From Bosea sp. PAMC 26642 (GTDB lineage Bacteria; Pseudomonadota; Alphaproteobacteria; Rhizobiales; Beijerinckiaceae), in NCBI RefSeq assembly GCF_001562255.1, contig NZ_CP014301.1, positions 3,596,001-3,660,000 on the forward strand: 64,000 bases of DNA, in the 5' to 3' direction. Numbering within the stretch: the stretch's first letter is position 1; every line of letters starts with the position of its first letter. Shown piece by piece: positions 18,901 through 27,877 of the stretch. The translations under genes and the position numbers were made by a program. The notes under the pieces were generated by a model, which made no database searches, had not been told where the DNA came from, and saw only the letters and a program-made list of their open reading frames with translations.

Positions 18901-19692
18901 TTACGGTCGGGGCTCCTGCCGCGTCGTGTCAGCAGGTTCTGCCAGCGGATCGAGCCCGAGCAGCGCAAGTTCCACCCGCCCCTGTGTCAAAAGGCGGTCG
19001 CTGGCCGTCTCGATCTGCTCCTCCAGTATTTTCTGGAAAGCAGCCTTGCCCAGACCCGGCGCGATCGCCGGCAGGAACTCAAGGCGGATCGTGCCCGGAC
19101 GGCGCAGGAACTTCCGGCGCGGCCAGTACAGGCCGGAGTTCAACGCCACCGGCACGCAGGGCACACCGAGTTCGCCATAGATATGGGCGACGCCGAACTT
19201 GTAGGACCGCGGCGCACCGGGCGCCGTGCGTGTCCCCTCCGGAAAGATCAGGAGCTGGCGGCCCTTCTGGCCGACCTCGACCTTGGCCCGGCGCGTGACC
19301 TGGGACAGCGCCCGCGCGCGGCCGCCGCGATCGACCGGGATCATCCCCAGCTTGATCAGGCACCAGCCGAAGAACGGAACCCAGGTCAGTTCGCGCTTCA
19401 GGATGAAGACCGGCTCGGGAAACAGCGCCACCAGAACGAAGGTTTCCCAGGAGGACTGGTGCTTGGAAGCGATCATCACGCCACCGGTCGGGACGTGTTC
19501 CCTGCCCTTGATCTCACAACTGATCCCGGCCACCACCCGCATCAGCCAAAGCGTGCTGCGCGACCAGCCGCGCGTCACCACCAGCAGGTATCGCCGCGGC
19601 AGCAGCAGCGCCGGAAACGCGGCAAACACCAGCCATAGAGCGAGGTTCAGATAGAACAGGATGTTGAAGAGGAGCGAGCGCAGGATCAGCAT
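18901..19692 (-). CDS. plsC: 1-acyl-sn-glycerol-3-phosphate acyltransferase
   Basis: A 263-residue inner-membrane acyltransferase of the PlsC family that turns lysophosphatidate into phosphatidate. It has a hydrophobic N-terminus (residues about 5-32), the block I motif as ASKHQSSWETF (His78, with Glu rather than Asp at the fifth place), and block III IFPEGTRTAPG. Block IV appears as VPCVPVALNSG. The start at MLILRSL (19692) is preferred over a 16-residue longer frame. It follows the DUF218 gene by 60 bases on the same strand, a common neighbour in this order. Confidence 0.92.
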   Translation of the reverse strand: MLILRSLLFNILFYLNLALWLVFAAFPALLLPRRYLLVVTRGWSRSTLWLMRVVAGISCEIKGREHVPTGGVMIASKHQSSWETFVLVALFPEPVFILKRELTWVPFFGWCLIKLGMIPVDRGGRARALSQVTRRAKVEVGQKGRQLLIFPEGTRTAPGAPRSYKFGVAHIYGELGVPCVPVALNSGLYWPRRKFLRRPGTIRLEFLPAIAPGLGKAAFQKILEEQIETASDRLLTQGRVELALLGLDPLAEPADTTRQEPRP

Positions 19693-19752
19693 GGCGGGCA
19701 AAGAGCGCGCCGCGCCCGCGCCGTCAAGCGCGAGCCGCACCCAAAATCCGCT

Positions 19753-20562
19753 TCAGGCGTCGTTCGGGCTGCCGGCGGCGGGCGCCCGCGAGCGCTTGGC
19801 ATTGTCGGGACCCATGGTCTCGGCGGGCTTCGGCGAGACCGGCTTGCGCCCCCCGATGATGATCGACAGCCGCGACGTCTCAGGGTCGCTTTCGACCAGG
19901 CCGCGCAGGCGGGCCGCGGCATATTTCAGGTATTCGGGAACAAGGACCTTGATGGTGCGCCATTCGTTCCACCAGACGGCGGTATCGATCTGATCGCTCA
20001 CGACCGGATGCGGCACGATGCGGACGCCGGGCATCGCATGGGCGAATTCGGCGGCGGTTCGCGGCATGTGATAGTTCGAGGTCACCAGCAGCAGCGATCC
20101 GAACTTGTGCTTGCGCGCCCAGCGGCGCGCCTCGATCGCGTTGCCGATGGTATTGCGAGCCCGATAGTCGAGATCGACGCAGCAGGCCATCAGTTCGCGC
20201 GCCGAGGGGTTGAGTTTGGCCAGTTCATCGCGCCCGGTCTTCTCGTTGACGCCGCTGATCAGCAGGCGCGAGCCGCGATCGGCACCGAGCAGGCTGATCG
20301 CATCGCCGACCCGCTGTGACCCACCGGTCACGACGACGATCGCATCGGTGCGCGGCACCGCCACAGGCTCGCGCAGGACGAGCCCTCCGGCGAAGCGCAC
20401 ATAGCCGAGCAGGACCACAGTGCCCGTCACCAGCGTCAGGGCGAGTGCGATCCGCCTGCCCCATCGCAGCCAGGACGAGAGCGGCCGCACGCCTCCGTCC
20501 CGGGCCGGAGTCCCGGCTCTCGCGATCGCCAGATGTTCGTTTCCTGCGCCGATCATGACCAT
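19753..20562 (-). CDS. YdcF/DUF218 family membrane protein
   Basis: A 269-residue protein with one TM segment (about residues 35-57) and a DUF218 (YdcF/SanA-like) domain after it. Family features: PRTDAIVVVTGGSQRVGDA, the NTIGNAIEARRWA helix, LLLVTSNYHMPRTAAEF, and PHPVVSDQ. YdcF-type proteins bind nucleotide-like ligands, and some members affect cell-envelope integrity; the reaction is unknown. Two close ATGs (20562 and 20556) are possible starts. It lies between ftsX and plsC on the same strand with 60-70-base gaps, suggesting one envelope-related transcript, though this is inference. Confidence 0.88.
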   Translation of the reverse strand: MVMIGAGNEHLAIARAGTPARDGGVRPLSSWLRWGRRIALALTLVTGTVVLLGYVRFAGGLVLREPVAVPRTDAIVVVTGGSQRVGDAISLLGADRGSRLLISGVNEKTGRDELAKLNPSARELMACCVDLDYRARNTIGNAIEARRWARKHKFGSLLLVTSNYHMPRTAAEFAHAMPGVRIVPHPVVSDQIDTAVWWNEWRTIKVLVPEYLKYAAARLRGLVESDPETSRLSIIIGGRKPVSPKPAETMGPDNAKRSRAPAAGSPNDA

Positions 20563-20630
20563 GACTTGTCTAGATTACCTGAGCAATCGGGCGCAATGGC
20601 GGCAAAACCGGCCGTTTCGCGTCCGAAATC

Positions 20631-21605
20631 TCAAGCCAGCATCCTCAGATAGTGCCGCACGGTAAACCGCGACACGAGTCCCGCGATCGCAGCGACGACC
20701 AACGCCACGAGAATGACAGCGGCATAGCCGGCCCAGCCGATCTCGAAGGCCCCGAACAGCGCCTGCAATTGTTCTGCCTCCGGCGCCGCGCCCCAACTCG
20801 AGGCGATCCATCCGACGAGCGCGATGACGACGATCGCCGCCATGCCACCCGCCGCCCCGCCCCTGAGTCCAAGACGTACGAAGCGGCTCTGGAATTCGCG
20901 CGCGATGAAGGCATCGTCGGCGCCGACGAGGTGCAGCACCTCGACGCTGTCGCGGCTGCCGGCCATCGCCCCGCGCGTCGCGAAGGCGACCGCCAGCGCA
21001 GCGGCCGTCAATACGAGCAGCACGATCGCGACGCCGGCCGTGATGATCGTGCGCGCCATGGTCGAGAGCCGCCGGACCCAGAGCCGGTGATCGTCGAGGC
21101 TGGCGCCGGGGAGCTCCCGCCGCAGCGCCGCGCTGAAGGCTGCGAGATCGGGAGCGACACCGGATTTCAGCTTGAGTACGATCAGCCGCGGGATCGGCAG
21201 CTCGACGAGATCGAGGCCGGCCCCCAGCCAAGGCTCCAGCAGACGATCCGACTCGGCCTTGAGGACGGCGCGGGCCTCAGCGATGCTGTCGATGCCCTGC
21301 GCCATCGCAACGGCCCGCGCGACATCCGCCTCGATGTTGCGGCGGGTATCGGGGCGGATCTGGATCGTCATCTCGTTGGCGACGGCGCCGCGCCATTGCT
21401 CCGAGGCCCGAGCCGCCAGCACGGCGGCACCCGCGCTCAGGGCCGCGAGGAAGGTCAAGATCGCGATCACCGCCATCAGCGCCCGCCCGGCCACCGAATC
21501 GATCGGCACCAGCGGCTGGTCGCGGCTGAGATGGGCCGGCAGGCCGCGCTCCTCGTTGTCGAATTCGAGCTCCGGCTCGTCGGTTTCGCCGTCATGCATC
21601 GACAT
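20631..21605 (-). CDS. ftsX: Cell-division ABC permease FtsX
   Basis: A 324-residue FtsX with four TM segments (about residues 42-68, 190-215, 245-268 and 290-315) and the large periplasmic loop between TM1 and TM2 that recruits murein hydrolase regulators in relatives. The N-terminus is a long acidic cytosolic tail (DGETDEPELEFDNEE). It works with FtsE at the septum. Its start overlaps the ftsE end by 14 bases; ATGs at 21605 and 21599 are both possible. Confidence 0.93.
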   Translation of the reverse strand: MSMHDGETDEPELEFDNEERGLPAHLSRDQPLVPIDSVAGRALMAVIAILTFLAALSAGAAVLAARASEQWRGAVANEMTIQIRPDTRRNIEADVARAVAMAQGIDSIAEARAVLKAESDRLLEPWLGAGLDLVELPIPRLIVLKLKSGVAPDLAAFSAALRRELPGASLDDHRLWVRRLSTMARTIITAGVAIVLLVLTAAALAVAFATRGAMAGSRDSVEVLHLVGADDAFIAREFQSRFVRLGLRGGAAGGMAAIVVIALVGWIASSWGAAPEAEQLQALFGAFEIGWAGYAAVILVALVVAAIAGLVSRFTVRHYLRMLA

Positions 21606-22251
21606 GCAGATGCCCGTCGACGAGAACCAGGCGCGGCGCGTCGTAGAGTTCCATCAGCGCCAGGTCATGGGTCGCGATCACCACCGCGGTCCCCAGCGAC
21701 TGCAGTTCCATAAACAGCCGCAGCAAACGCCTGCCGAGGCCGGGATCGACATTGCCCGTCGGCTCGTCGGCGAGCAGCAGCTCCGGCCGGCCGATCAGTG
21801 CCCGCGCGATCGCCGCCCGCTGCTTCTCACCGCCAGAGAGCACGGGCGGCACGGCGTGCATGCGCTCGCCCAGCCCGACCCAGCGCAGCAGCTCGACGAC
21901 CTCGGCGCGATAGCTCGCCTCCTCCTTGCCGAGGACGCGCAGCGGCAGCGCGACGTTCTCGTAAAGGGTGAGGTGGTCGAGCAACCGGAAATCCTGGAAG
22001 ACCACCCCCATGCGGCGGCGAAAAGCGGTCAGCGTATCGGCGTCGAGCCGCGCGACGTCCTGTCCGAACAGATTGACGAGGCCGCGTGTCGGCTTGAGCG
22101 CCATCAGCACAAGCCGGATCAGGGTCGTCTTGCCGGCGCCGGACGGGCCGGTGAGATACTGGAACGAGCGCGGCTCGATGCTGAAGTTGATGTCCTTCAG
22201 CACCTCCGGACCCATGCCATATCGCAGACCGACATTCTCGAACCGAACCAC
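21592..22251 (-). CDS. ftsE: Cell-division ATPase FtsE
   Basis: A 219-residue ABC ATPase: Walker A GPSGAGKTTL, signature LSGGEKQR, Walker B ELLLADEPTGNVDP, and the H-loop IATHD. The family start is VVRFENVGLRYG, so I take GTG 22251, preceded by AAGGGA; a TTG five codons earlier (22266) is the alternative. FtsE and FtsX form the type VII ABC complex that couples the divisome to peptidoglycan hydrolysis. Divergent from the zinc-ribbon/DUF3426 gene, a very common arrangement in this order. Confidence 0.94.
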   Translation of the reverse strand: MVRFENVGLRYGMGPEVLKDINFSIEPRSFQYLTGPSGAGKTTLIRLVLMALKPTRGLVNLFGQDVARLDADTLTAFRRRMGVVFQDFRLLDHLTLYENVALPLRVLGKEEASYRAEVVELLRWVGLGERMHAVPPVLSGGEKQRAAIARALIGRPELLLADEPTGNVDPGLGRRLLRLFMELQSLGTAVVIATHDLALMELYDAPRLVLVDGHLHVDA

Positions 22252-22489
22252 TCCCCGTCCCTTCAAACCGAACCCACGAAGCCGCGTCGATGCTACACCT
22301 TACGCCGGCCGTTGCGGAAAGCCGGCGACGTCATCGCGACCATGAGGCACAGTGTCTTCACGAGACGTTAACCATGACTGCCGCCAAGTGGCGCGTGCGG
22401 CCGGGACAGGCCGCGCGAAAGCTTGATCCGCAGCCGCGCGCCCGACAGGCTTGCCGCCTGGATGCGCAAAGGAGCCAGCCCTCCCCGCC

Positions 22490-23275
22490 ATGCTGATCGT
22501 CTGTCCATCCTGCGCCAGCCGATACGAGCTCGAGGCGTCCAAACTGGGGCAGGCCGGGCGTACGGTCCGCTGCGCCAAATGCGACACGCGCTGGCATGTC
22601 GAGCCGCTGGAGTTCCCGCCACCTCCGAGCGCCGAGGAGACACAGGCGCTCCTGAGCGAGGAACTGCAGCAGGCCGCGTCCATCAACGATGAGGTTTCGG
22701 CGGTCGCCAGCGAGATGCAGGGCATCGAGGCTCCCGAACCTGACCAAGCGCCGCTCCCCATCCGCAAACGTTCTGCGGGAAAGAAGGATCGCTCCGGCAC
22801 AGCCAAACCGCGGGGGATGAGCGGCCGCGGGATCGCCGCTCCCGCGGCCGTGACGGCGCTGGGCCTGGCGGTCTTTGGCGGCCTCGTCTGGCAGCGCGAC
22901 CTGGCCGTGCGGGCGGCCCCGCAGCTCGCATCCGTGTTCCAGCGCCTGGGACTGTCCGTCAATGTCCGCGGACTGAGCCTGACCGCGATCGAAAGCGGGC
23001 TCGTCCAGGATGCCCAGGGCCGCTTCCTCGTCGTCGAAGGCGATGTCACCAACATCGCCAGGAATCCCACGGCGATGCCGCCGATCGAGGTCGCGGTGAA
23101 GGATGCCGGCGGCCAGACGCTTTACACCTGGACGACCGATCCGCCGCGACCGAGCCTCGACCCTTCGGAACTCGTCCGCTTCCGCGCCCGCCTTGCCTCG
23201 CCGCCGGAGAACGGGCAATCGGTCCAGGTCCGCTTCACCTCGGCCAAGCCGACCGGTATAGCCGGCAGCCACTGA
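22490..23275 (+). CDS. Zinc-ribbon (MJ0042)/DUF3426 membrane protein
   Basis: A 261-residue protein with an N-terminal MJ0042-type zinc ribbon, MLIVCPSCASRYELE and VRCAKCDTRWHV (four cysteines as CxxC pairs at about residues 5-8 and 28-31), an acidic linker, one TM segment (about residues 117-140) and a C-terminal DUF3426 domain of immunoglobulin-like type (VEGDVTNIARNPTAMPPIEV). Such proteins are conserved beside ftsEX in alphaproteobacteria; no reaction is known. ATG 22490 places the zinc ribbon at the very N-terminus. The longer frame from 22451 lacks family similarity. Confidence 0.88.
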   Translation: MLIVCPSCASRYELEASKLGQAGRTVRCAKCDTRWHVEPLEFPPPPSAEETQALLSEELQQAASINDEVSAVASEMQGIEAPEPDQAPLPIRKRSAGKKDRSGTAKPRGMSGRGIAAPAAVTALGLAVFGGLVWQRDLAVRAAPQLASVFQRLGLSVNVRGLSLTAIESGLVQDAQGRFLVVEGDVTNIARNPTAMPPIEVAVKDAGGQTLYTWTTDPPRPSLDPSELVRFRARLASPPENGQSVQVRFTSAKPTGIAGSH

Positions 23276-23399
23276 TCGCTGAGCGCTTCGCCTTGCCCCG
23301 TCGTCCGACGGACGACATGATCGCGCGAAGCCGGCTCGGATCGATTCGAGACCGAAACAACGTGGCTGACCGGCCAAGCCCGAAAGGAAACCCGAGACC

Positions 23400-23960
23400 A
23401 TGTCCGAGCCCCGGCGCATCAGGGTGCTTTACGACGAAGCCACCATCGCGAGGCGCAACGAGGAGATGGCTCGCGCCATTGCGCTCGACTCGCCCGGCGA
23501 TCTGCTCGTCGTCGCGGTGCTGAAGGGCAGCTTCATGTTCGTCGCCGACCTGATCCGTGCCATGCACCGCGCCGGCATGGAACCGCAGGTCGAGTTCGTG
23601 CACCTGTCGAGCTACCGCAGTGCCACGATCTCGTCAGGCCAGGTCGAGATCCTGCGCGACGTCCAGAGCGATGTGCGCGGTCGGCAGGTGCTGCTCGTCG
23701 ACGACATCCTCGAATCCGGCCGCACGCTCGCCTTCGCCAAGGATCTGCTCGCGGCGCGCGGCGCAGCTAGCGTCAAGACCGCGGTGCTGCTGGAAAAGCC
23801 CGGCAAACGGGCCGTCAACGTCCAGGCCAATCATGTCGGCTTCGCCTGCCCGGATTACTTCGTCGTCGGCTACGGCATGGACGTCGCCCATGCCTATCGG
23901 CAATTGCCTTTCGTCGGCGTCATCGAGACAGCCGACCAGGCCGGCCTGCCGGGGATCTGA
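23400..23960 (+). CDS. hpt: Hypoxanthine phosphoribosyltransferase
   Basis: A 186-residue type I PRTase that salvages hypoxanthine and guanine with PRPP. The PRPP-binding motif is LLVDDILESGRTL, the flexible loop starts with HLSSYRSAT, and the base-binding segment PDYFVVGYGMD is present. Length is normal. ATG 23400 follows GAAAGGAAA. The CpdR-like receiver starts three bases after its stop and is likely co-transcribed. Confidence 0.94.
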   Translation: MSEPRRIRVLYDEATIARRNEEMARAIALDSPGDLLVVAVLKGSFMFVADLIRAMHRAGMEPQVEFVHLSSYRSATISSGQVEILRDVQSDVRGRQVLLVDDILESGRTLAFAKDLLAARGAASVKTAVLLEKPGKRAVNVQANHVGFACPDYFVVGYGMDVAHAYRQLPFVGVIETADQAGLPGI

Positions 23961-23963
23961 GCC

Positions 23964-24338
23964 ATGTCGCGGATTCTCGTGGTCGATGATGAGGAGCCGC
24001 TGCGCACGCTCGTTGCGCGCGGGCTCGGCATGGACGGCCACACCTGCCTCACCGCAGCCGACGGCGCCGAGGCGCTGGATATCTTGGTCACGGAGAACGG
24101 CCGCTTCGATCTGCTGCTGACCGATATCCGGATGCCGCTGATGGACGGTATCGCGCTGGCACTCGCTGCCAAGCAGGCCTTCCCCGATCTGCCGATCATC
24201 CTGATGACCGGCTACGCCGAGCAGCGCGAGAGGGCCCGGAGCCTCGAAGCGATCGTCTCCGAGGTGATGACCAAGCCCTTCACCATCGCCGATCTGCGCG
24301 CGACGGTGCTCGATGTGATCGAGCGCTCCATCGGCTGA
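23964..24338 (+). CDS. Single-domain response regulator, CpdR-like
   Basis: A 124-residue stand-alone receiver domain: acidic pair DDE at residues 8-10, phospho-acceptor Asp54 in LLLTDIRMPLMDG, Thr in ILMTGYA, and the lysine of MTKPF at about 104. There is no output domain. In this order such proteins include CpdR, which when unphosphorylated primes ClpXP to degrade cell-cycle proteins and is controlled by the CckA-ChpT relay; hpt-cpdR adjacency is common. The match to CpdR is by size and context rather than by a diagnostic motif, so other single-domain receivers remain possible. Confidence 0.75.
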   Translation: MSRILVVDDEEPLRTLVARGLGMDGHTCLTAADGAEALDILVTENGRFDLLLTDIRMPLMDGIALALAAKQAFPDLPIILMTGYAEQRERARSLEAIVSEVMTKPFTIADLRATVLDVIERSIG

Positions 24339-24407
24339 AGTCCGGGGTCTGCTTCGGTCGCGCCGCATCCGTCATCGCGACCGCAGCAGAGCGACCATCC
24401 GTTTTTA

Positions 24408-24424
24408 TTGCAATCGATTTGCAA
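24408..24424 (+). promoter_or_regulatory. Mur-type manganese box upstream of mntH
   Basis: TTGCAA-N5-TTGCAA, a 17-base inverted repeat (TTGCAA is self-complementary) about 68 bases upstream of the mntH ATG. It matches the A/T-rich TTGCAA-based operators of the Fur-family regulator Mur, which represses mntH or sit genes in Rhizobiales when Mn is plentiful. Regulation is inferred from the match. Confidence 0.7.
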
Positions 24425-24491
24425 AAGCATTGACGCCAACCGCCCGACCTGCAATCCTGCTCTTGCGAACGAATTGCAGTAAGGACCGGAT

Positions 24492-25838
24492 ATGACGACC
24501 GAGGTGGCAACGGAACCCAAGCAGGCGAGCTGGACCCGTCAGCGCGGCGAGCCGTCGCTGCTCGACGTCTTCCGCTCGATCCCGGTCGCGGCGAGCAACA
24601 CGCCCTGGCGCAAGTTCCTCACCTTCGTCGGACCGGGCTATCTCGTCGCGGTCGGCTATATGGATCCGGGCAACTGGGCGACCTCGCTCGCTGGCGGTGC
24701 GCAGTTCGGCTACACGCTGCTCGTCGTCGCGCTCGTCTCCAACATCATGGCGATCATCCTGCAGTCGCTCTGTGCGCGGCTTGCGATCGCCACCGGGCGC
24801 GACCTCGCTCAGGCCTGCCGCGATGCCTATCCGCGCTGGGCGTCATGGCCGCTCTGGCTCCTGGCCGAACTCGCCATCTGCGCGACCGACCTCGCCGAGG
24901 TCATCGGCACCGCCATCGGCCTGAACCTGCTCTTCGGTATTCCGCTGGAAATCGGCGTGATGATCACGGCGCTCGACGTTTTCGTCATCCTGTGGCTGCA
25001 GACCAAGGGCTTCCGCAAGATCGAGGCCTTCATCATCACGCTGACCGGCGTGATCGCGCTATGCTTCGCCATCCAGATTGCGCTCGCCAGCCCGGATTGG
25101 GGCCAGGTCATCCGCGGCTTCGCCCCGACGACCGACATCGTCACCAATCCCAACATGCTGTTCATCGCGCTCGGCATCATCGGCGCGACCGTGATGCCGC
25201 ATAACCTCTATCTGCACTCCGGCATCGTCCAGACGAGGGCTTATGGAGAGAGCGTTCCCGAGAAGCGCGAGGCGCTGAAATACGCCACGATCGACTCGAC
25301 CGTCGCGCTGATGTTCGCGCTGACGATCAATGCCGCGATCCTGATCCTGGCGGCCGCCACGTTCCACAAGACCGGCCAGACCGACGTCGCCGAACTTGGC
25401 CGCGCCCACGAACTGCTCGCGCCGCTGCTCGGCGCCTCGATCGCCCCGTCGCTCTTCGCCATCGCCCTGCTCTGCTGCGGCCTGAACTCGACGGTCACCG
25501 CGACCATGGCCGGGCAGATCGTCATGGAAGGCTTCATCGACCTGAAGCTGGCGGCCTGGCTGCGCCGGCTGGTGACGCGGCTCGTCGCGATCATCCCCGC
25601 CATCGTGGTCACGCTGATCTATGGCGAGAGCCAGACCGGCAAGCTGCTGATCCTGTCGCAGGTGATCCTCAGCTTCCAGCTGCCCTTCGCGATCGTCCCG
25701 CTGGTGATGTTCACTGCCTCGCGCGGCAAGATGGGAGCGCTCGTCGCCCCGCGCTGGCTCACCATATCGGCCGCAATCATCGCCGCGATCATCATCGCGC
25801 TGAACGCCAAGCTGCTCTACGACACCGCCTTCGGCTGA
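24492..25838 (+). CDS. mntH: Nramp-type Mn2+/divalent metal transporter
   Basis: A 448-residue Nramp permease with about eleven TM segments. The metal-binding TM1 motif DPGNWATS is present ([14 protein letters not shown]), as is the TM6 motif MPHNLYLHS; together these hold the Asp, Asn and His ligands of Nramp carriers. It imports Mn2+ (and other divalent metals) with protons. Start ATG 24492 follows AAGGA. The upstream Mur box supports manganese, not iron, as the regulating metal. It is monocistronic. Confidence 0.94.
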   Translation: MTTEVATEPKQASWTRQRGEPSLLDVFRSIPVAASNTPWRKFLTFVGPGYLVAVGYMDPGNWATSLAGGAQFGYTLLVVALVSNIMAIILQSLCARLAIATGRDLAQACRDAYPRWASWPLWLLAELAICATDLAEVIGTAIGLNLLFGIPLEIGVMITALDVFVILWLQTKGFRKIEAFIITLTGVIALCFAIQIALASPDWGQVIRGFAPTTDIVTNPNMLFIALGIIGATVMPHNLYLHSGIVQTRAYGESVPEKREALKYATIDSTVALMFALTINAAILILAAATFHKTGQTDVAELGRAHELLAPLLGASIAPSLFAIALLCCGLNSTVTATMAGQIVMEGFIDLKLAAWLRRLVTRLVAIIPAIVVTLIYGESQTGKLLILSQVILSFQLPFAIVPLVMFTASRGKMGALVAPRWLTISAAIIAAIIIALNAKLLYDTAFG

Positions 25839-25992
25839 GGCGGAGCGGCGCCTGAAATCGTTTGAGAAGCCGCTGGAGTGAGCAGGCTGGCGTGGTTTTC
25901 GAGAACCGGAGCGGAGCGGACTTATCGTCCGTGAGCACCGGAAGCACAGAAAGCCGCGTCAGACGGCCGCTCCGGCGGGTTCGCAAATGATT

Positions 25993-26502
25993 TCAGCGGT
26001 TGAGCCACCAGATCGAGATGTTCAGCAGCGTCGCGAAGCTGACCCAGGCGACATAAGGCCATTGCAGGTCCCCGGCCAGCCGGTCGAGCGGTCGGAATAC
26101 GACGATCATCAGCAGGATCATCGCCAACAAGGGCACGATCACGGCGACCCCGCCAAGGGGGCTGTTGAGCCCGAAGAAGACGCATGACCATGCGACGTTC
26201 AGTACGAGCTGCGCATGATAGATGACGAGCGCCCGGCCCTTCCCGGGAGTCGCAGCCGGCAGCCGCAGGATGCGAAAGGCACCATAGACCATCAGCGCGA
26301 ACAGCGTCGTCCAGACCGGCGCGAACAACCAGTTCGGCGGGTTGAAGAACGGCTTGACCAGCGTCGGATACCAGGTCGGAATCTGCGGGACCGTGACCGC
26401 ACTTCCGATCAGCGAGGCCGCGACGACCGGGACCACGGCGATCAGGGCATCGACCCAGAACGGCCTTGGCGCGGGACCTGCAGGGACTTGTGGCGTGTTC
26501 AT
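25993..26502 (-). CDS. tspO: TspO/MBR family tryptophan-rich sensory protein
   Basis: A 169-residue five-TM protein. It has the family's TM1-loop WYPTLVKPFFNPPNWLFAPVW (quoted pieces), the helix MVYGAFRILR, the WSCVFFGLNSPLGG segment and a Trp-rich C-terminus (WPYVAWVSFATLLN). TspO proteins bind and degrade porphyrins and affect tetrapyrrole or stress physiology. Monocistronic on the minus strand, convergent with mntH and divergent from the CGS-like gene. Confidence 0.9.
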   Translation of the reverse strand: MNTPQVPAGPAPRPFWVDALIAVVPVVAASLIGSAVTVPQIPTWYPTLVKPFFNPPNWLFAPVWTTLFALMVYGAFRILRLPAATPGKGRALVIYHAQLVLNVAWSCVFFGLNSPLGGVAVIVPLLAMILLMIVVFRPLDRLAGDLQWPYVAWVSFATLLNISIWWLNR

Positions 26503-26615
26503 GCCGGCCAGATGGGGCGTGTCTGCGTTTCAGGCAAGGCAGCACCCTTGCCTATCCGCACATGTCTGCGCCAGATGGCCATTCCAGTCCCTCATGGAAC
26601 CAGTTCGGACAAACC

Positions 26616-27770
26616 ATGCCCCAGCGCCCGTTTCACCCCCGCTCTCTCGCCGCGCAGGCCATGGGCAAGATCGATCCGCTGACCAGGGGCGTGGTCACGC
26701 CGATTCATATCGCCACGACCTATATCCGCGACGAGGACAACGGCTATTCCTCGGGGTTCGTCTATGGGCGCCCCGACAACGAGACCGTGCGCGAGGCCGA
26801 AAGCGTGCTGACCATGCTGGAGCAGGCCAAGGCCGGCTCGCTGCTGTTCGGCTCCGGCATGGCGGCGGCCACAGCCGTCTTCCAGGCGCTGTCGCCGGGC
26901 GACCACGTCGTCGCGTCCAAGGTGATGTACTGGGCGCTGCGCTCCTGGCTTCTCACCGAGGCGACGCGCTGGGGCCTGGTCATCGACTTCGTCGAGACCG
27001 ATGACCTGACCGCGCTCAAGGCCGCCGTGAAGCCTGGCGTGACCAAACTGGTCTGGGTCGAGACGCCCTCGAACCCGCTCTGGACGATCACCGACATCGC
27101 GGGCGCTGCCGAAATCGCCCACGCCGCCGGCGCCAAGCTGGCGGTCGATTCGACCTGCGCCTCGCCGGTCCACACCCGTCCGCTGACGCTGGGCGCCGAC
27201 ATCGTCATGCATGCCGCCACCAAGATCCTGAACGGCCATTCCGACGTCGTCGCCGGCGCGCTCTGTGCCCGCGAGGACGACGAGTTCTGGAACCGCATCA
27301 AGACCGTCCGGAAGATGCAGGGCGGAATTCTCGGCCCGTTCGAGGCCTATCTGCTGATGCGCGGGATGCGCACGCTCCATCTCAGGCAGGAGCGCCAGAG
27401 CGCCTCTGCGATGACGCTGGCCCAAAAACTATCGGCGCATCCGCTGGTGGCGCGCGTGCTCTATCCCGGCCTGCCGCAGCATCCCGGCCACGACATCGCC
27501 GCCCGCCAGATGGAAGGCGGCTTCGGCTTCATGCTCTCGGTCCAGGTCACCGGCGGCGAAGTGGCGGCAGTAAAGGCCGCCGCCCATGTCGAACTCTACA
27601 AGCGCGCGACCTCGCTCGGCGGTGTCGAGAGCCTGATCGAGCACCGCGCCTCGATCGAGGGCGCCGGCTCGCCCTGCCCACCAGACCTGCTGCGGCTCTC
27701 GACCGGCATCGAGGCGGTCGACGACCTCTACGACGATCTCGACCAGGCGCTGAAGGCGGGACACGGCTGA
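26616..27770 (+). CDS. Cys/Met metabolism PLP-dependent enzyme (cystathionine gamma-synthase family)
   Basis: A 384-residue fold-type I PLP enzyme of the Cys/Met metabolism family. It carries SLLFGSGMAAATAVFQ, the DS-containing LAVDSTCASPVHTRPL and the Schiff-base motif HAATKILNGHSDVVAG with Lys203. C-terminal ATSLGGVESLIEHRAS and the arginine region near LLRLSTGIEAVDDL are also typical. Members make or break cystathionine or homocysteine; which reaction this one does cannot be read from sequence. The opening HPRSLAAQAMGKID...VTPIHIATTYIRDE fits a variant group often annotated 'CGS family'. ATG 26616 is favoured; 26562 is an alternative. Confidence 0.88.
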   Translation: MPQRPFHPRSLAAQAMGKIDPLTRGVVTPIHIATTYIRDEDNGYSSGFVYGRPDNETVREAESVLTMLEQAKAGSLLFGSGMAAATAVFQALSPGDHVVASKVMYWALRSWLLTEATRWGLVIDFVETDDLTALKAAVKPGVTKLVWVETPSNPLWTITDIAGAAEIAHAAGAKLAVDSTCASPVHTRPLTLGADIVMHAATKILNGHSDVVAGALCAREDDEFWNRIKTVRKMQGGILGPFEAYLLMRGMRTLHLRQERQSASAMTLAQKLSAHPLVARVLYPGLPQHPGHDIAARQMEGGFGFMLSVQVTGGEVAAVKAAAHVELYKRATSLGGVESLIEHRASIEGAGSPCPPDLLRLSTGIEAVDDLYDDLDQALKAGHG

Positions 27771-27790
27771 GCATCCGGCAGCGCAATCCC

Positions 27791-27865
27791 GTCATTGCGA
27801 GCGCAGCGAAGCAATCCAGAGGGTTGCGCGAGACCCCTGGATTGCTTCGCTGCGCTCGCAATGAC
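27791..27865. repeat. Perfect 28-bp inverted repeat, family A copy 1
   Basis: Arms 27791-27818 and 27838-27865 are exact reverse complements with a 19-base loop; the arms begin GTCATTGCGAGCGCAGCGAA. It lies 20 bases after the CGS-like gene and 12 bases before the end of the converging GH19 gene. The second copy is at 52568-52640. Sequence of this type is abundant between genes in Bradyrhizobium-like genomes. Confidence 0.88.
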
Positions 27866-27877
27866 ATCTGGGTAGCC

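Noticed and set aside
27791..27865. Palindromes as parts of a CRISPR array
   Set aside because: Single hairpins scattered between genes, with no tandem repeat-spacer pattern and no cas gene.
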